Part shown: one piece after another, positions 9,210-21,337 of the stretch
Layout of the letters: every line of letters starts with the position of its first letter
How positions within the stretch are numbered: position 1 is the first letter of the stretch
Notes under the pieces: model-generated
What the model was told of the DNA's origin: nothing
Seen by the model: the letters and a program-made list of their open reading frames with translations, nothing else
The model's database searches: none
Translations under genes and position numbers: made by a program
DNA from: Hsuehochloa calcarea
Lineage: Eukaryota > Streptophyta > Magnoliopsida > Poales > Poaceae
Reading direction: 5' to 3'
NCBI GenBank assembly: GCA_036346395.1
Contig: CM070594.1
Coordinates: 57,273,519-57,337,518 of the forward strand
Length of the DNA: 64,000 nucleotides

Positions 9210-10734
9210 ATGGTGGCGAAGAAGCCGAGGATCGTCATAGTGGGCGCGGGCATAGCCGGGCTCGCGGCGGCGCAGCGGCTGTGCGGCGCGGGCGGGGACA
9301 AGTTCGAGGTGGCGGTGGTGGAGGCCGGCACCCGCGTCGGCGGCCGGATACTGACGTCCGAGTTCGCCGGACACCGGGTCGAGATGGGCGCCACATGGGT
9401 GCAGGGGATCGTCGGGAGCCCAGTGCACGCGCTGGCACGCGAAGCCGGCGCGCTCAGGGAGGAGGCGGCTGGCCTCCCGTACGAGCGCATGGACGGGTTC
9501 CCCGACCGCGTGCTGACTGTTGCCGAGGGTGGCGACGTCGTCGACGCGGACACGGTGGCGAGGCCGATCGAGGAGCTGTACAGGGGCATGATGGAGGCCG
9601 CGCGCGCCGGCGAGGCGGACAGCGGTGGGGCGTGGAGGAGTACCTGCGGCGGGGCTCCGAGCGTACCAGGCGGCGCGCCCCAGCGAGAGCAAGGAGCTGG
9701 AGGAGGTCCAGGAGGCGCTGCTCGCCATGCACATCAACCGGGAGCGGACGGACACCTCCGCCGACGACCTCGGCGACCTCGACCTCACCGCCGAGGGCGA
9801 GTACCGTGACTTCCCCGGCGACCACGTCACGATCCCCGGCGGGTACTCCCGCGTGGTGGAGCACCTCGTCGCGGCGCTCCCGCCCGGCACCATCCGCCTC
9901 GGCCTCCGCCTCCGCCGTCTCGATTGGGGCGAAACCCCTGTGCACCTCCACTTCGCCGATGGAGCGCCGACGCTTACCGCTGATCACGTTATCCTCACGG
10001 TCTCGCTGGGCGTCCTCAAGGCCAGCCTCGGCAAGGACGTCTCCGCCGCAGGCGCCATCGCCTTCGATCCGCCACTCCCGCTGTTCAAGCGCAAGGCCGT
10101 CGCGCGCCTGGGCTTCGGGGTCGTGAACAAGCTGTTCATGGAGGTGGAGCCCGTGGCCGCGCCTGAACCGGAAGGCGGCGACGAGCAGCTGGCTACGGCG
10201 CCGCCGCCAGATTTCCCGTTCCTCCACATGGCGTTCAGGGGCCACGTTCCGAAGATCCCGTGGTGGACGCGGGGCACGGAGTCGATCTGCCCTGTCCACG
10301 CGGGCTCCAGCGTGGCGCTGGCGTGGTTCGCCGGGCGGGAGGCCGCGCACCTCGAGTCCCTCCCCGACGACGAAGTCATCCGCGGGGTCCACGCCACGCT
10401 GGACTCCTTCCTCCCGGCCCCACCGCGCTGCTGCAGCGGGGCCACCGAGACAGCGACGGCGACGTCACGCTGGAGGGTGAAGAGGATCAAGAGGAGCGGG
10501 TGGGCCACGGACCCTCTGTTCCTCGGGTCCTACAGCTACGTGGCCGTCGGATCGAGCGGGGAGGATCTCGATCTGATGGCCGAGCCGCTGCCACGCGCAC
10601 CGGAGACCGAACGGGAGCCGCTGCGGGTGCTGTTCGCCGGCGAGGCGACGCACCGGACGCACTACTCGACGACGCACGCGGCGTACCTGAGCGGCGTACG
10701 GGAGGCCAACCGGCTGCTGCAACCCTACTGCTGA
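9210..10734 (+). pseudogene. PAO1: polyamine oxidase, PAO5/OsPAO1 class, with two frame lesions
   Basis: Flavin-dependent amine oxidase of ~508 codons, the usual size of the intronless plant PAO5 class, which oxidises thermospermine/spermine in the cytosol with H2O2 release. Start 9210 (MVAKKPRIVIVGAGIAGLAA) places the GAGIAG dinucleotide-binding motif at residues ~10-15. Then come VVEAGTRVGGRI and MGATWVQG (FAD/substrate), VVNKLFMEV in the core and a C-terminal FAD motif LFAGEATHRTHYSTTHAAYL before the stop at 10732-10734. No peroxisomal SKL end or signal peptide. The reading frame shifts twice by one base: near 9623-9630 (GGTGGGG run) and near 9653-9657 (GGGCTCC), so conserved GVEEYLRRG lies in a different frame from both neighbours. 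Everything else is intact, so this is either a very young pseudogene or a functional gene with consensus errors. Confidence 0.93.
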
Positions 10735-12925
10735 GTGCTGTAGCCCAAAAAAAAAAATTCCTCTACCAACCGCGATCATTTTGCTGAACTCGATCGAGCC
10801 CTGTAGCTCACTAGTTTTCAGCAGTAATTTGCTTATTTGCTTTGGTGTGATTCACGTGGCAGGGAGGCTATGTTATTGTCGGTATTGTTGGCGCTCTATG
10901 TAGTCTGAGGCACGGTGATAAAAATGGGGCATTTTATCATTATTCATTGTTAAAGCCGGATCGATCGATGCTTGTTCTTGTGTATCAGGGGGTCGATCCA
11001 TGTCTCCATGATGGATACGATACGATGAAGGATCTGTAGATGCATAGCAGAGACGAATTAAGGGCTTTTTGCTCCTTCTGTACATGACTAAAACGTGCCT
11101 GTGAGACGGAATTTGTGGTTGAGGCTTTGAGCTCTTCAGTTTTCTGGAGAGTTTTTTTTCTCTTTTTTTTTTGGCCTTCTGTGAGTGAGTCTCTCCGTGT
11201 ACTTGTCTGTATTGTCAGTGGCGCGATCAGCCTAACAGCTGAGTGGCTGCGTTTCCTGTCACCTTATTACGGTGTCGTTTTCACTCGCCAAATGGTAGCG
11301 TTGTGGGTGCTTTCTCACTAACAGTGTACTTGATCTCCCTTGTCCGCTTTCGACTCGTGTCGAACCGGCGAGGTGAGGCCGCGACACGGCATGTATCGCC
11401 GCCTCCTCGAATGCCAATGACAACGTATCTTCCCTCAGAGTTGTCCCTCTACTTGTCATTTGATGACGTACTGAACTGTATTTGGCCTACGGCTCACCAA
11501 AAAGATCTCGCACATCAACGTCAGTGACGTTAGTACGGTACTAACCTCATCACATCCTCGAAGAACATACTGGTATCCTGTTAGATTAGATGTACCGAGT
11601 AACTCTGTTTTAACTTTTGGTTTTGTGAGACAGAGGAAAGGCGAGACAAATCAATCTCCAGTTCGGACTTGGGGCTGTGCAGAATTGCAGGTATCAATCA
11701 ACAAGCGGCCGCGGCTCCATCGTGGGCAGCAGCAAACGGCCTCGGAGCGCGCGCGCAGACGATGCGAGGGCCGAGGGTCCCAATCAGGCAAAGCGTCCAT
11801 TTCCTGTCCGAATCCCAACACGATCAAGCCATCATGATGCTGATGCCCAAAGGAGGCGATCGAGCGATTCCTGGCCGGTAAACCCGATCCTTTTTCCCGT
11901 GAAGAGAAGATTAATTTGGCTACGAGTAGCAGCAGCAGCAGCAGCAGTAGAATGGTTCTAGCCCTAGTAGAACCCTTTAGCTTTCCCTGTACAATCAAAC
12001 AGCAAAGTGGTAGTAGCGGAACTAGAAATTGGCAACATGCATGAACACGCGCCACGCGCGACCAAAAAGATGCAAAAACCGGCCAGAGCTCTGCCGATTC
12101 ACCACACGGAAACAGAAATTTTTTGGAGTTAGGCTAAGATCCTTAGACGTTACGACGCTGTGAGATCAATAGAAGGCAGGAGACAACAACAGACAGCAGC
12201 TGGTCGTGGGGTCGTATGATTCCCGGAGCTAAGCTACACATGAAAAATCCGACATTTCAAAGGGGTCCTTGACCTACACACAGAGCAGCAATGTGTACTA
12301 GACTATCAGTACCAGTACGTGGGACAATAGTAGAAACCTAGGCAACGGCCCACCGAAAGGCGTAGACGGACCAAATTGTCGAAGGCGAGCCTGGCAATTA
12401 ATTGCGAAATGAGTAGCACTCGTACTACTAGCACTGGTGCATGAGTGACAGCGATTTGATTCGATTGCCTCGGCCGTGGGTCGTGGCCGGCCAAAGGTTC
12501 TACGGCATTCATCTTTTTTTTTTATTCTCGAGGCGATTGATTATTTACACTTCCTTTAAATAGCTTTATAAAATATAATCTCATGTAATTGTTTCTATTA
12601 AATATCATGTTTGCAATATTATATTAATATATGTTGTTTTTTTTTCTCGTTCTAACCACACGAAATATCCAGATTACCCTCACGACTCCGTGCTCCTCTC
12701 GTGGCAACTATGACGAGCTGTGAATCTGGTTGCCGGTGACAACGAGATGCAGATCTAGCACTAGCGGCGATGATGATGTGTAAGACATGTCGTCAAGTGA
12801 GGATGCGGCTCAGGTCCGCCAACTAGTGAGGCTGGATCTAACGACCAGAGGCAACTGGGAGGCCGGACCGAGGGGTGGAGGGGATGAGGATGTACAAGAC
12901 ATATGTTTTAGTCTTCAACGATTTA
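10735..12925. other. intergenic region downstream of the polyamine oxidase
   Basis: Contains the presumed 3' UTR and about 2 kb without a convincing gene. An (AGC)n microsatellite lies at 11928-11949. The stretch 12530-12660 is AT-rich. Short open frames in both strands overlap each other and show no family motif. Confidence 0.5.
11928..11949. repeat. (AGC)n microsatellite
   Basis: About seven AGC triplets in a row, outside any supported coding region. Confidence 0.85.
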
Positions 12926-14321
12926 CTAGGAACAAACTCTAATAAAATCTCATAGAAGACGCCTCATCACAAACGGTTCTTTGAAACCGTCTGTGATAAA
13001 ATAATCACAGACGGTTCCAAGATGAACCGTCTGTGATACCGAGAATATCACAAACGGTTCGTGGTTAGAACCGTCTGTGATTTTAGATTTACCATAACTT
13101 GGATTTTTACCATGGTTTGGAATTCGAAGAGTAAGGAAAAAATTCCAAACCATGGTAAAACCCTAAAATCACGACGGTTTTATACAAAAATCGCTCAGGA
13201 CGAGTATCTCATCACGCAGGCGGTTCGATAAGAACCGCTGCGTGATGAGACGCTATCACGAGATGGTTGTTCGTAACCTAAAATCACGAGCATGCTTTAT
13301 ACAAAAACCGCTGCGTGATGAGACGCTATCACGAGCATATTCGTGATACGAACCGTCAGTGATATGTCATCACATACGGTTTTTGTATAAAACATCATGA
13401 TACTTAAGCGGAAAATGAAAATTTGCACTTAATGGGCGGGCTGCCGAAAATCTCTCTATATTAACAGAGTGCTTCATCTCCTCCTTTGCCATCTCCATCT
13501 CCTCCTCTGCCATCTCCGTCTCGCCCTGACCTTACGCTCCGACCTCCCGAGCTCGTCGCCGCATGACCTCCTCCACTCACCCTAGCCTCGCGTGCCGCCG
13601 ACCTCCCACGACCTCGTCGCCCCCGGCCTCCTCTACTTCGTCGCCCCGTCCTCCCCTGAGTTCGTCGCCCGCGACCTCCTCCACCTAGCCCCAGCCTCAT
13701 CGTCCCGGCCTCCCATGACCTCGTCACCCCAGCCTCCCACGACCTCACTCTCTCTACTCCCCCTTTTGCTCTGTGATGTGGATTACTACTGTGATGTGTT
13801 AGTACTCTGTGAATGGATTGAGTTGATGCTACTGTGATGTGGGTGATGCATGCCGTGTTGTTTTTAGTGCTCTATGAATGGATTGAGTTGATGCTACTGT
13901 GATGCTATGGCTATTGTGGGAAAGCTAGCGAAAAGTTCAATCCGAAAATCAATATCAGATTCATTCACGAGGCTCGGGAGGCTCCAGACGAAGTGAAAAT
14001 CCATTTTTGTTTTTTTTTGCCATAGAAAAAACTATCACAGACAGTTCTAAACAAGAACCATCTGTGATAGCACAGACGGTTCTATTCACGAACCGTCTAT
14101 GAAAATAGACTATCATAGACGGTTCTATTCACGAACCGTCTGTGATGTCGCTATCACAGACGGCTCGTGAATAGAACCGTCTATGATAGCCTTTTTCACA
14201 AACGGTTCAAAAACCGTCTGTGATGACCTCGTGTCATCACAGACACAAAAATTCAGACGGTTCAAAAACCGTCTGTGATGATGGTTTAGAACCGTCTGTA
14301 ATGAGCTTTTGTGTAGTAGTG
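12926..14321. mobile_element. non-autonomous CACTA-like element with GC-rich core
   Basis: The right end is TTTTGTGTAGTAGTG at 14307-14321, the complement of a CACTACTAC terminus. Subterminal arrays of ATCACAGACGGTT and AACCGTCTGTGAT palindromes occupy 12960-13390 and 14030-14305. The left end is degenerate: TTACTAGGAACAAACTCTAA near 12928, followed by GACGCCTCATCACA, parallels the complement of the other family member's right end at 2.7 kb. The core (13460-13840) is GC-rich and gene-like (captured leader?), without a recognised domain. It abuts the gypsy pol remnant, truncating that element's integrase side. Confidence 0.75.
13105..13160. repeat. perfect 20-bp inverted repeat (hairpin)
   Basis: TTTTACCATGGTTTGGAATT at 13105-13124 and its exact complement at 13141-13160 are separated by 16 bases, inside the CACTA-like element. 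Perfect arms contrast with the drifted palindromes around it. Confidence 0.9.
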
Positions 14322-16925
14322 ATGTTGTTCGAATCAACCTATCCTTCTGTTCAGGATCATCGAGCAATGTCCCTGATGCAAGATAAGTGGTCAATAGTTT
14401 TATCCACTCTACATCTTGCTCAATGACCCCGACCTCTGAGGTGGTCGAACCCATTTCTATTGAAGGTTTTGTAAGGTATTTGAGAAAAACACGTGTTGAA
14501 ACAAGCATTCGTGAGGAACCCAATTTTGATAACTGGTATGCTAAGGAGTTTTCCATACGCAATATACGTTGGACTTCGAAGTCCTTGAAGTGTTTTTCCA
14601 ACTTCCTCACTTCACCTAGGTATTGAGCCGTTATCTCATCGGAACAAATGTATTCCTTTGATACCTGGTTTACAACTAATTGTGAATCTCCCTTCGCTAA
14701 AAGCCAACGGATTCTGAGGGATTTGGCTACTCGAAGCCCAGCTAGAAGTCCTTCATACTCTGCCATGTTGTTAGTGGCGAGGAAAAGCGAATCGTATGAC
14801 ATACTAAAGTTGATTAGCTTGTAGTGTTATTAACAAAATCCCAGCCCCCGAGCCTTTAAGCTCGCGGGAGCCATCAAAATACAATGTCCAATGATCGTCT
14901 GGCCCTGGACTTTCTTAAGGTTGATCCTCGGTATTCGTGCATTCAGCCACAAAGTCAGCCAGGACTTGGCTTTTTATGGCTGTCCGGGCAGTAAAATGAA
15001 GATCAAACTCCCCAAGTTCTACCGTCCATTTCGCTATGCGTCCCGTTACTTCTTGGTTATGAAGTATATTTCCAAGAGGAAAAGATGAAGGCACTGTGAT
15101 TTTATGAGATTGAAAATAATATCTCGCTTTTACAGAAGTCATCGGAAGGCGTAAACTAGTTTTTGGACCTTAGGATATCTTTCCTTCGATCCGTAAGACC
15201 TCACTTACATAGTAGATGGGTTGTTGAGACTCTTCCCTTTCCACGATAAGTATCTTGATCGACCACATTTGGCGTTGCTGCCAAGTAAACTAGTAAAGGT
15301 TCCTCCTCTAAAGGAGAAACCAATACTGGAGGATTTGAAAGATAAGTCTTTAAATCTTTGAAGGCTTTGTCAACTTCTTCGGGCCATTGTAACTTTTTAA
15401 TACTCTTGCGGGTCACCTTAAAGAAAGGTAAACCATGTTCTCCTAATCGAGAAATAAAACGACTAAGAGCCGTCATTCGACCAGTTAAGGCTTAGACCTC
15501 CTTGACAGTAGAAGGTGGCCATAGTTGTTCAATGGCTCGAATTTCTCGGGATTAACTTCAATCCCACGAGAACAAACAAGAAAACCAAGCAACTTGCCAG
15601 AATTAACCTAAAAGTACACTTTTCGGGATTAAGCTTTATTCCATATTTATTTACATTTTCAAAGGTCTCTGCGAGATCCTTCAAATGGTCATATTTGGTA
15701 CTACTTTTCACAACGAGATCATCTACATAGGCCTCTAAATTACGCCCCAGCTGACTGCTGAAGGTTTTCTGCATCAAATGCTGGTACGTGGCTCCAGTGT
15801 TCTTTAGCCCAAACGACATCTTGACATAGCAATAGACCGCGAAAGGTGTGATAAAGGAGGTCTTTTCTTCATCTTCTTTCGCCATGCTGATCTGATGGTA
15901 TCCGGAATAAGCATCAACAAAACTCATCAGTTCGCAACCCGCGGTAGAATCAACTAATTGATCAATGCCAGGCAAAAGGAAGTCATCCTTTGGGCAAGTA
16001 ATATTTAAACTAGTAAAATCCACGCACATGCACCACTTACCGTTAGATTTCTTGACAGGATCGGATTCGCAAGCCATTCGAGGTGATCAACCTCCCGAAT
16101 GAAGTCAGCTTCAAGGAGCTTACTGAGCTCTGCTCGGATGGCTTCTTGACGATCCAGGGCAAAACGTCTCAGTCTTTGTTTGATTGGTTTTTCTCAGCCT
16201 GAATGGCTAGCCTGTGCTCAATCATCTCCCTTTGGACTATGGGTATATCAAAAGGCTTCCACGCAAAGACATCCGAGTTGGTTCGGAGGAAGGTGAGGAG
16301 CTCGTCTTCCTATTTCTCACTTAATCCCTCGCCAATCCAGACCGTCTTGAATTAGTCATCGGGGCTAACTGGTATTATCGTTACCTCCTCATTGGGATGA
16401 GGAGTAGCCTTGTTTTTTGCAGTCTTCCCTGTTTTATCTTCCAAAGTAAGATCTTTAAGAGGTAACTGATCGACAAGTTCCAACGACTTATGATCACATG
16501 AAAACGCGATGGTGATCACCTTGCACCACAATCACGCCTTTTGGCCCAGGAATCTTGATCTTCTGGTAGACGTTGTGTGTAGCTGACATGAACTTTGTTA
16601 GATATGGTCTTTCCAAAATAGCATTATAGGCAGACTCAAAATCAACCACTTCGAAAGTGATTAACTCGGTTCAAAAATTTGTAGTCGTACCAAAGGTTAC
16701 TGGTAAAATTACTTGCCCTATTGGTGTAACTGACATACCTAGCACTATCCCATAGAAGGGACTTGTCATTGGTTTAATCTTACAACAAGAAATTTGCATC
16801 TCATCTAAAGTATTAATAAATAACAGGTCTAAAGAACTACTACTATCTATTAATATTCTCCCTACTCTGCAATTACTTCTGGTAGGGGAAACTACTAAGC
16901 TTACAACCTTGATAATTTAGAGAAG
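14322..16925 (-). pseudogene. Ty3/gypsy (Tat-type) gag-pol remnant: protease, RT, RNase H
   Basis: On the minus strand, from high to low coordinate: an aspartic protease remnant with RILIDSSSSLDLLF near 16.85 kb; reverse transcriptase from ~16077 (WCMCVDFTSLN, DAYSGYHQI, MSFGLKNTGATYQ, EAYVDDLVVKS); RT connection and first RNase H around 15476-14915; and a second RNase H-like domain (TNNMAEYEGLLAGL, GDSQLVVNQV, 14802-14330). The double RNase H arrangement is typical of plant Tat/Ogre/RIRE2-type gypsy elements. Multiple stops and frameshifts make it non-functional. Integrase and the LTR on this side are missing; the CACTA-like element lies exactly at the break. Confidence 0.88.
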
Positions 16926-16929
16926 CGTC

Positions 16930-17599
16930 ACCAGACACAGACCCTAAAAGACCACGACGAAGTAAAGAAGATAGATGTGACCCGCAAAGATATCAGAAAC
17001 AATGATGCCACTGAGCAAAAGACACGATGGAGGATGCGTGAGCGGTGGCGGTGGTGGAGGCGACAAGACTGCTAGGGGCAGCGGAATGAATATGAAGTCA
17101 ATCAAGCTCCCAGAGACGCTGTGAGTCACAGCGGTGAGAGCCAGTACCAACCATAGTCCTCGTACGTCGATTCTGAACACAATAAGAATCAGAATCGAGA
17201 ATAACACGGTAACCATGATCAGTGAGCTGACTGGCAAATATGAGCTGCATGGTTAGTTTGAGAACATGAGAAACAACAGGAATATGAAAAGAGGAATTCA
17301 ACCTCGACGTAAAGAGAGGTACCATTTGTTGTCTGAACAGTGATAGGAGCAACTAAAGGACGAATGGAAGTGAGACTGGTAGAATTAGATGTCATATGAA
17401 AGGAAGCACAAGAGTCAAGAATCCAAGATGATATACCTGAGGAAGAAGTATAAGGTGGTCTCTCACTAGAAGACTATGCAGCATAAACAATAGAACTAGA
17501 CGATGCAAGAGCAGCCATGCGACGCAGTAATGTGAGAAACTCCTGAGAATCAGAAGCACCAGAGCTCCTCTGAGAGGAGGAACCACCATTCCTGTGGAG
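16930..17599 (-). pseudogene. Ty1/copia protease region, downstream half of a split element
   Basis: The minus strand carries a serine-rich linker, then SSWILDSCASFHMTSNST, the copia protease region with the catalytic DSGA changed to DSCA, followed by the beta-strand region APITVQTTNGTSL and SASQLTDHGY-like GAG-pre-integrase sequence with frameshifts. It is the continuation of the gag at 20149-21120, the two being separated by the SIRE-like insertion. Its far edge abuts the gypsy remnant near 16.93 kb. Confidence 0.82.
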
Positions 17600-17604
17600 G
17601 ACGG

Positions 17605-20148
17605 TGAAGGATCTAGACCCGCCATTATGAGTTAATGGAGTGTTTTGGTGATTAATGATAAATCTATTTGTGAGACTAACATTTCTATTGTTATATTAGT
17701 GTGTAGTCTCATTTGGATATAAAGGTGAAATTCAACGAGTATGCATTCGACATCATATTTCTTATATATTGTTGCATTCCTCGGATCCAAAATATAGGTT
17801 GAACTCAACCATAAGTTTAACTTGAACATGTGCATATGTTCCTTTTTACACATTTGTGTATGCACACATTTTAAGGGAGTTCACTCTATGTTTTCTAGTT
17901 TCATTAGTATTGATTCATATTTCGTTCTCCACATATATTTGGGATCTCTACTTTGAAATATATCCTTTTGAGTATATAAAACTTGTGTAGTTCTTGTATA
18001 CTCATGTTGTGAGTATATAAAACTTGTGTAGTTCTTATATGCTCATGTTGTGTTACATTCAATTATCTATATTCAATTTATTTACAATTGAAGTGGTTAT
18101 CATCAATTACCAAAGATGGAAAGATTGAAGTATCTTGTCCTACCATTATGAGTTAATGGTATAGTATGGTAATTAATGATAATCATATTGTGGAACTAAC
18201 ATTTTCCATGAGTTGGATAAACAGCTTATGTTCCAGGGTGATGAAGACTTGAGATGATCATGAGTTGATCATCAAGTCAAGTGAAGAAAACCATCATGTG
18301 TTGACAGAGGTCTAGAGAAGGATGCATCATGTGTTGATGCATATCAAGACTCGGAGTGAAGAAAATTATCATGTGTTGATGATATTCAAGACAATATCTC
18401 GAAGCAAAAGATATCATCATGTGTTGATGATTATCAAGTCAAGGACCCGGACTTGAAGTGATGATATGCGTCATCAAGCTTTAAGAAGTTGCAAGGTAAA
18501 TGTATGACTAGTTAGGGCTAAGGATGTGTTCCTAGTATTTTACCGGTCTTGGTGTTTGGTTGGAAGACCGGATTGATAGTATAGGTTGTCGTACTATTAA
18601 GAGGGGTCTTGACTAGTAGCATGAGTTAGTCATGTGTTGATAGCTCATTGTGCTTGCTCTAGCTCATCTATGCATGATGCTATTATTTGCGAATGTGTTT
18701 TGCAAATAGCCGATGCTCATGTATGATTCTTGTAGCATGTGACTTTAGTTTGTAAATGTATTTTACAAATGGTTTTAGTCCATGTATCTTATTCCTTGTG
18801 GTGTTGATTCTAAAAGTTGGCAAATATATTTTGTAACTTGTTGAGAATCTCGCCTATAACCCTTGATTGAATTGCACTCAAATTGGTAAATGTGTTTTGC
18901 AAATTGAGTTAAGCAAAGTGCAAAGGCTCTCTGTGGTCTGGTGGTCTGACCACTAGTGTCGACCGGTCTAATCGATGGTATATCGGTCGGACCGCCATGT
19001 GTTGGGCGGTCGGACCGATTGCTTCTTGAGCCGATTCTCTGTGCGGTTGTACCGCCGTTAAAGAAACGGTACTACCGGAGACCGAAAGTACCACAATGTT
19101 TAGCGGTATGTTTTTTTTCTAGAGAAGGCACTTTTTGGAATGCCGTTTCATTTCTGTGAGCGGTCAGACCGCCTCCCCTTTGGCGGTCGGACCGGGATGA
19201 AGCAGTCGGACCGACCATTAGTTGGCGGTCCAACCGGCAGTGAGTCTAGCGGCTAGTTTTATAGCCGTTGGCTCTTGGGCGGTCTGACTGGCCATTAGTT
19301 GGCGGTCAGACCGGCCTGTCTCTGATTCAATGGAATCTTTCCTCCCACGGCTAGTTTTTGTGTGTGGGTTATATATATCCACCTTGGCCGGTTCGGAAAC
19401 AGTGGTTGCAGTTGTTGCTGGTACCCATATTCATCTTTGATAAAAGAGCAAGCTTCTCATCTCTTTTGTGCATGTGTTGCTCTTAGTGAGCTTGGAGAGT
19501 AAACCCTAAGTGCATGTGTTGCCTTAGGTAGTGGATTGTGTATCCACTTGAGCTTAGACACTTGATTAGTTCAAGTGAGAGTTGAGACTTATTACTCTTG
19601 GTGTTTGCTGACACCTAGACGACGTGGAGGCGTCATGACCGGTGATCTTTTCAAGAAGCTTGTGAGAAGGCCCGCGTGGTTGTGAGTGGTTTGGTGCTCA
19701 CCATCTCCGGAGTGGAGGAAGAGCAACCCGAGTGGATCGAGGTGTTGGTTCGTGTTGGAACCGGTCCAAGTGGTTGGACTTACCTCGGAGGTGTTGGCTT
19801 AATTTGTGGAGCCGATCCAATTCGTTTGGGCTTAACTCAACGTGGACTAGGGGAGACCGGCAGGTCTCTGAACACCACGATAAAACATAATTGTGTCATC
19901 TTGGTTTGTTCTTTTGCTTTACCTTGAACAATTTACTTTACTTCCTTTAATTGCTTATATATCTTTGTATGATTGCTCTCATTGAATTGTATTCATATTG
20001 TTAGTGCACTTATTGGGGTCTAGTTGATTTAGGTTTTAATTGTGCAAAACCAAATTGTTATTAGCTTCCGCATTATAAATTATTTTAGCCAAAGAGTTTT
20101 TTAAAACCGACAATGCACCCCCCTCTAGTCGGCCTCCTCGATCTTACA
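17605..20148 (+). mobile_element. SIRE/Maximus-type copia remnant: truncated 5' LTR plus full 3' LTR
   Basis: The 5-bp target duplication GACGG occurs at 17600-17604 and 20149-20153. The left LTR begins TGAAGGATCTAGACC. After ~500 bp comes a remnant of the internal 3' end (ATCATCAATTACCAAAGATGG, a decayed polypurine tract), then the right LTR begins TGAAGTATCTTGTCCTACC at 18126. The right LTR ends CACCCCCCTCTAGTCGGC...CTTACA, the classic end of grass SIRE/Maximus LTRs. An internal deletion has removed all genes and most of the left LTR. The open frame at 19676-19927 is LTR sequence. The insertion splits a copia gag/protease region. Confidence 0.85.
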
Positions 20149-21120
20149 GACGGCCACCACGATGTAAATCCTTCTTCTTGTAGCAGGTCAGTTGTACATG
20201 TCCATCCTTATTGCAATAAGTGTTGTGTAGTCCCCTACCAACATGAGTCATCACATGTGAAGGCACCACCGGTGAAGGAGTAGTTGGAGACGTGGCGGTG
20301 TAAAACCGCGGAATCAAAGAAAACGACATCGACAACAAGCGGACCGAGCACGGTTGAATATACTCAACACGGACATATGCAAGGGCCTCCAACAGAGTCA
20401 CACGAGGGTGTCGTGCGACAAATGAGCACGAGTCTACTCATACTCACCGGAGGCGGGTCAAGAAGTCGTACATACGACAAAGCTCAAGATGAGACTATCG
20501 GCGATAGCATTGACACATGTGGCAAACATCCGGTCCCAAAGAGTCAATCGGCGCTATACCATGAACAATTGGGCATAGAACTCATCCACAATGGCATCTC
20601 TCTACTATAACGACTTCCCCTGACGCACAACAAAAAGATACAATGAATCACCAGACGGCTCGCGGTTTGCGCATATGTGTCCACATCAAGCGTGTTAAAA
20701 CCAAACCAACCACATTCCCTAGTGAATCGCACCTCCATGCTAGCACCCAAAATAGCAAAGGCACAAGCATCATCATCAATCCATGTTTTGTATGCAGCAT
20801 AATGAGTCTGAAAAATCTCCATAACATCCTCAAAAGCATCAGATGCCTCCTTACGAGCGTCTTCGGAAGTAGTCTTCAGGAGCACATGCTCATCTCAGTG
20901 GAGCAGTGAGACGGGCAAAGCCACTCGCTGGTAAAAAAAAACTCCCAAAGACGTTGGCCACGCATGTGAAAACACATGTGCTGAAACCAGACATGATAAT
21001 TGAGACCAATGAAGATCACTAGACATCGTGGAACAGAAATAGTGTCCATTGGTAGGCGGCACTGGACGGCATGGCGACCAAGATAACAAAGTCTAACAGG
21101 CAGCGCTGCACGGCGCAGTA
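20149..21120 (-). pseudogene. Ty1/copia gag, upstream half of the split element
   Basis: Minus-strand gag reading THYAAYKTWIDDDACAFAIL and SMEVRFTREC, then, frameshifted, a CCHC zinc knuckle (CNKDGHVQLTC, ~20215-20180) just before the SIRE insertion. Frameshifts are frequent. The N-terminal part runs to about 21.1 kb; no 5' LTR or primer site was found. Confidence 0.8.
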
Positions 21121-21337
21121 GTTAGGATGGTGTACTATTTTTTCTTTTGTTGACCGGGCTGCTCACCTAGAAAGGCTGGGGCCTACTCGGCCCAATCGAA
21201 ACCCAAACGTGCACGGGAGAACCCTAGTCCCCCCAGCAACAACAGTGTCTCCCCAAGCGGCGGCGAGTGACGACGGCGGGATGAAATCGTTTCCGAGAGC
21301 CTTCAGATGGAGGCAACTCCCCGGAGCTCCCCAGTGG
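21121..21337. other. GC-rich stretch left of the solo LTR
   Basis: This sequence ends in the AGTGG target duplication (21333-21337) of the solo LTR. It may be the other part of the LTR that resumes at 24656, but its left edge is unresolved. Confidence 0.4.

Noticed and set aside
9071..10787. Several long antisense and alternate-frame open frames over the polyamine oxidase (up to 312 codons)
   Set aside because: They are shadows caused by the GC-rich third codon positions of the real gene and carry no motif.
19676..19927. 83-codon plus-strand open frame
   Set aside because: It is inside the SIRE-type LTR, near its conserved 3' half, and is LTR sequence rather than a gene.
18126..20148. Terminal-repeat-like GACCGGTC/CGGTCGGACCG words (18950-19320) as CACTA subterminal repeats
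   Set aside because: They are inside the resolved LTR with its own ends and target duplication, so they are an LTR-internal repeat.
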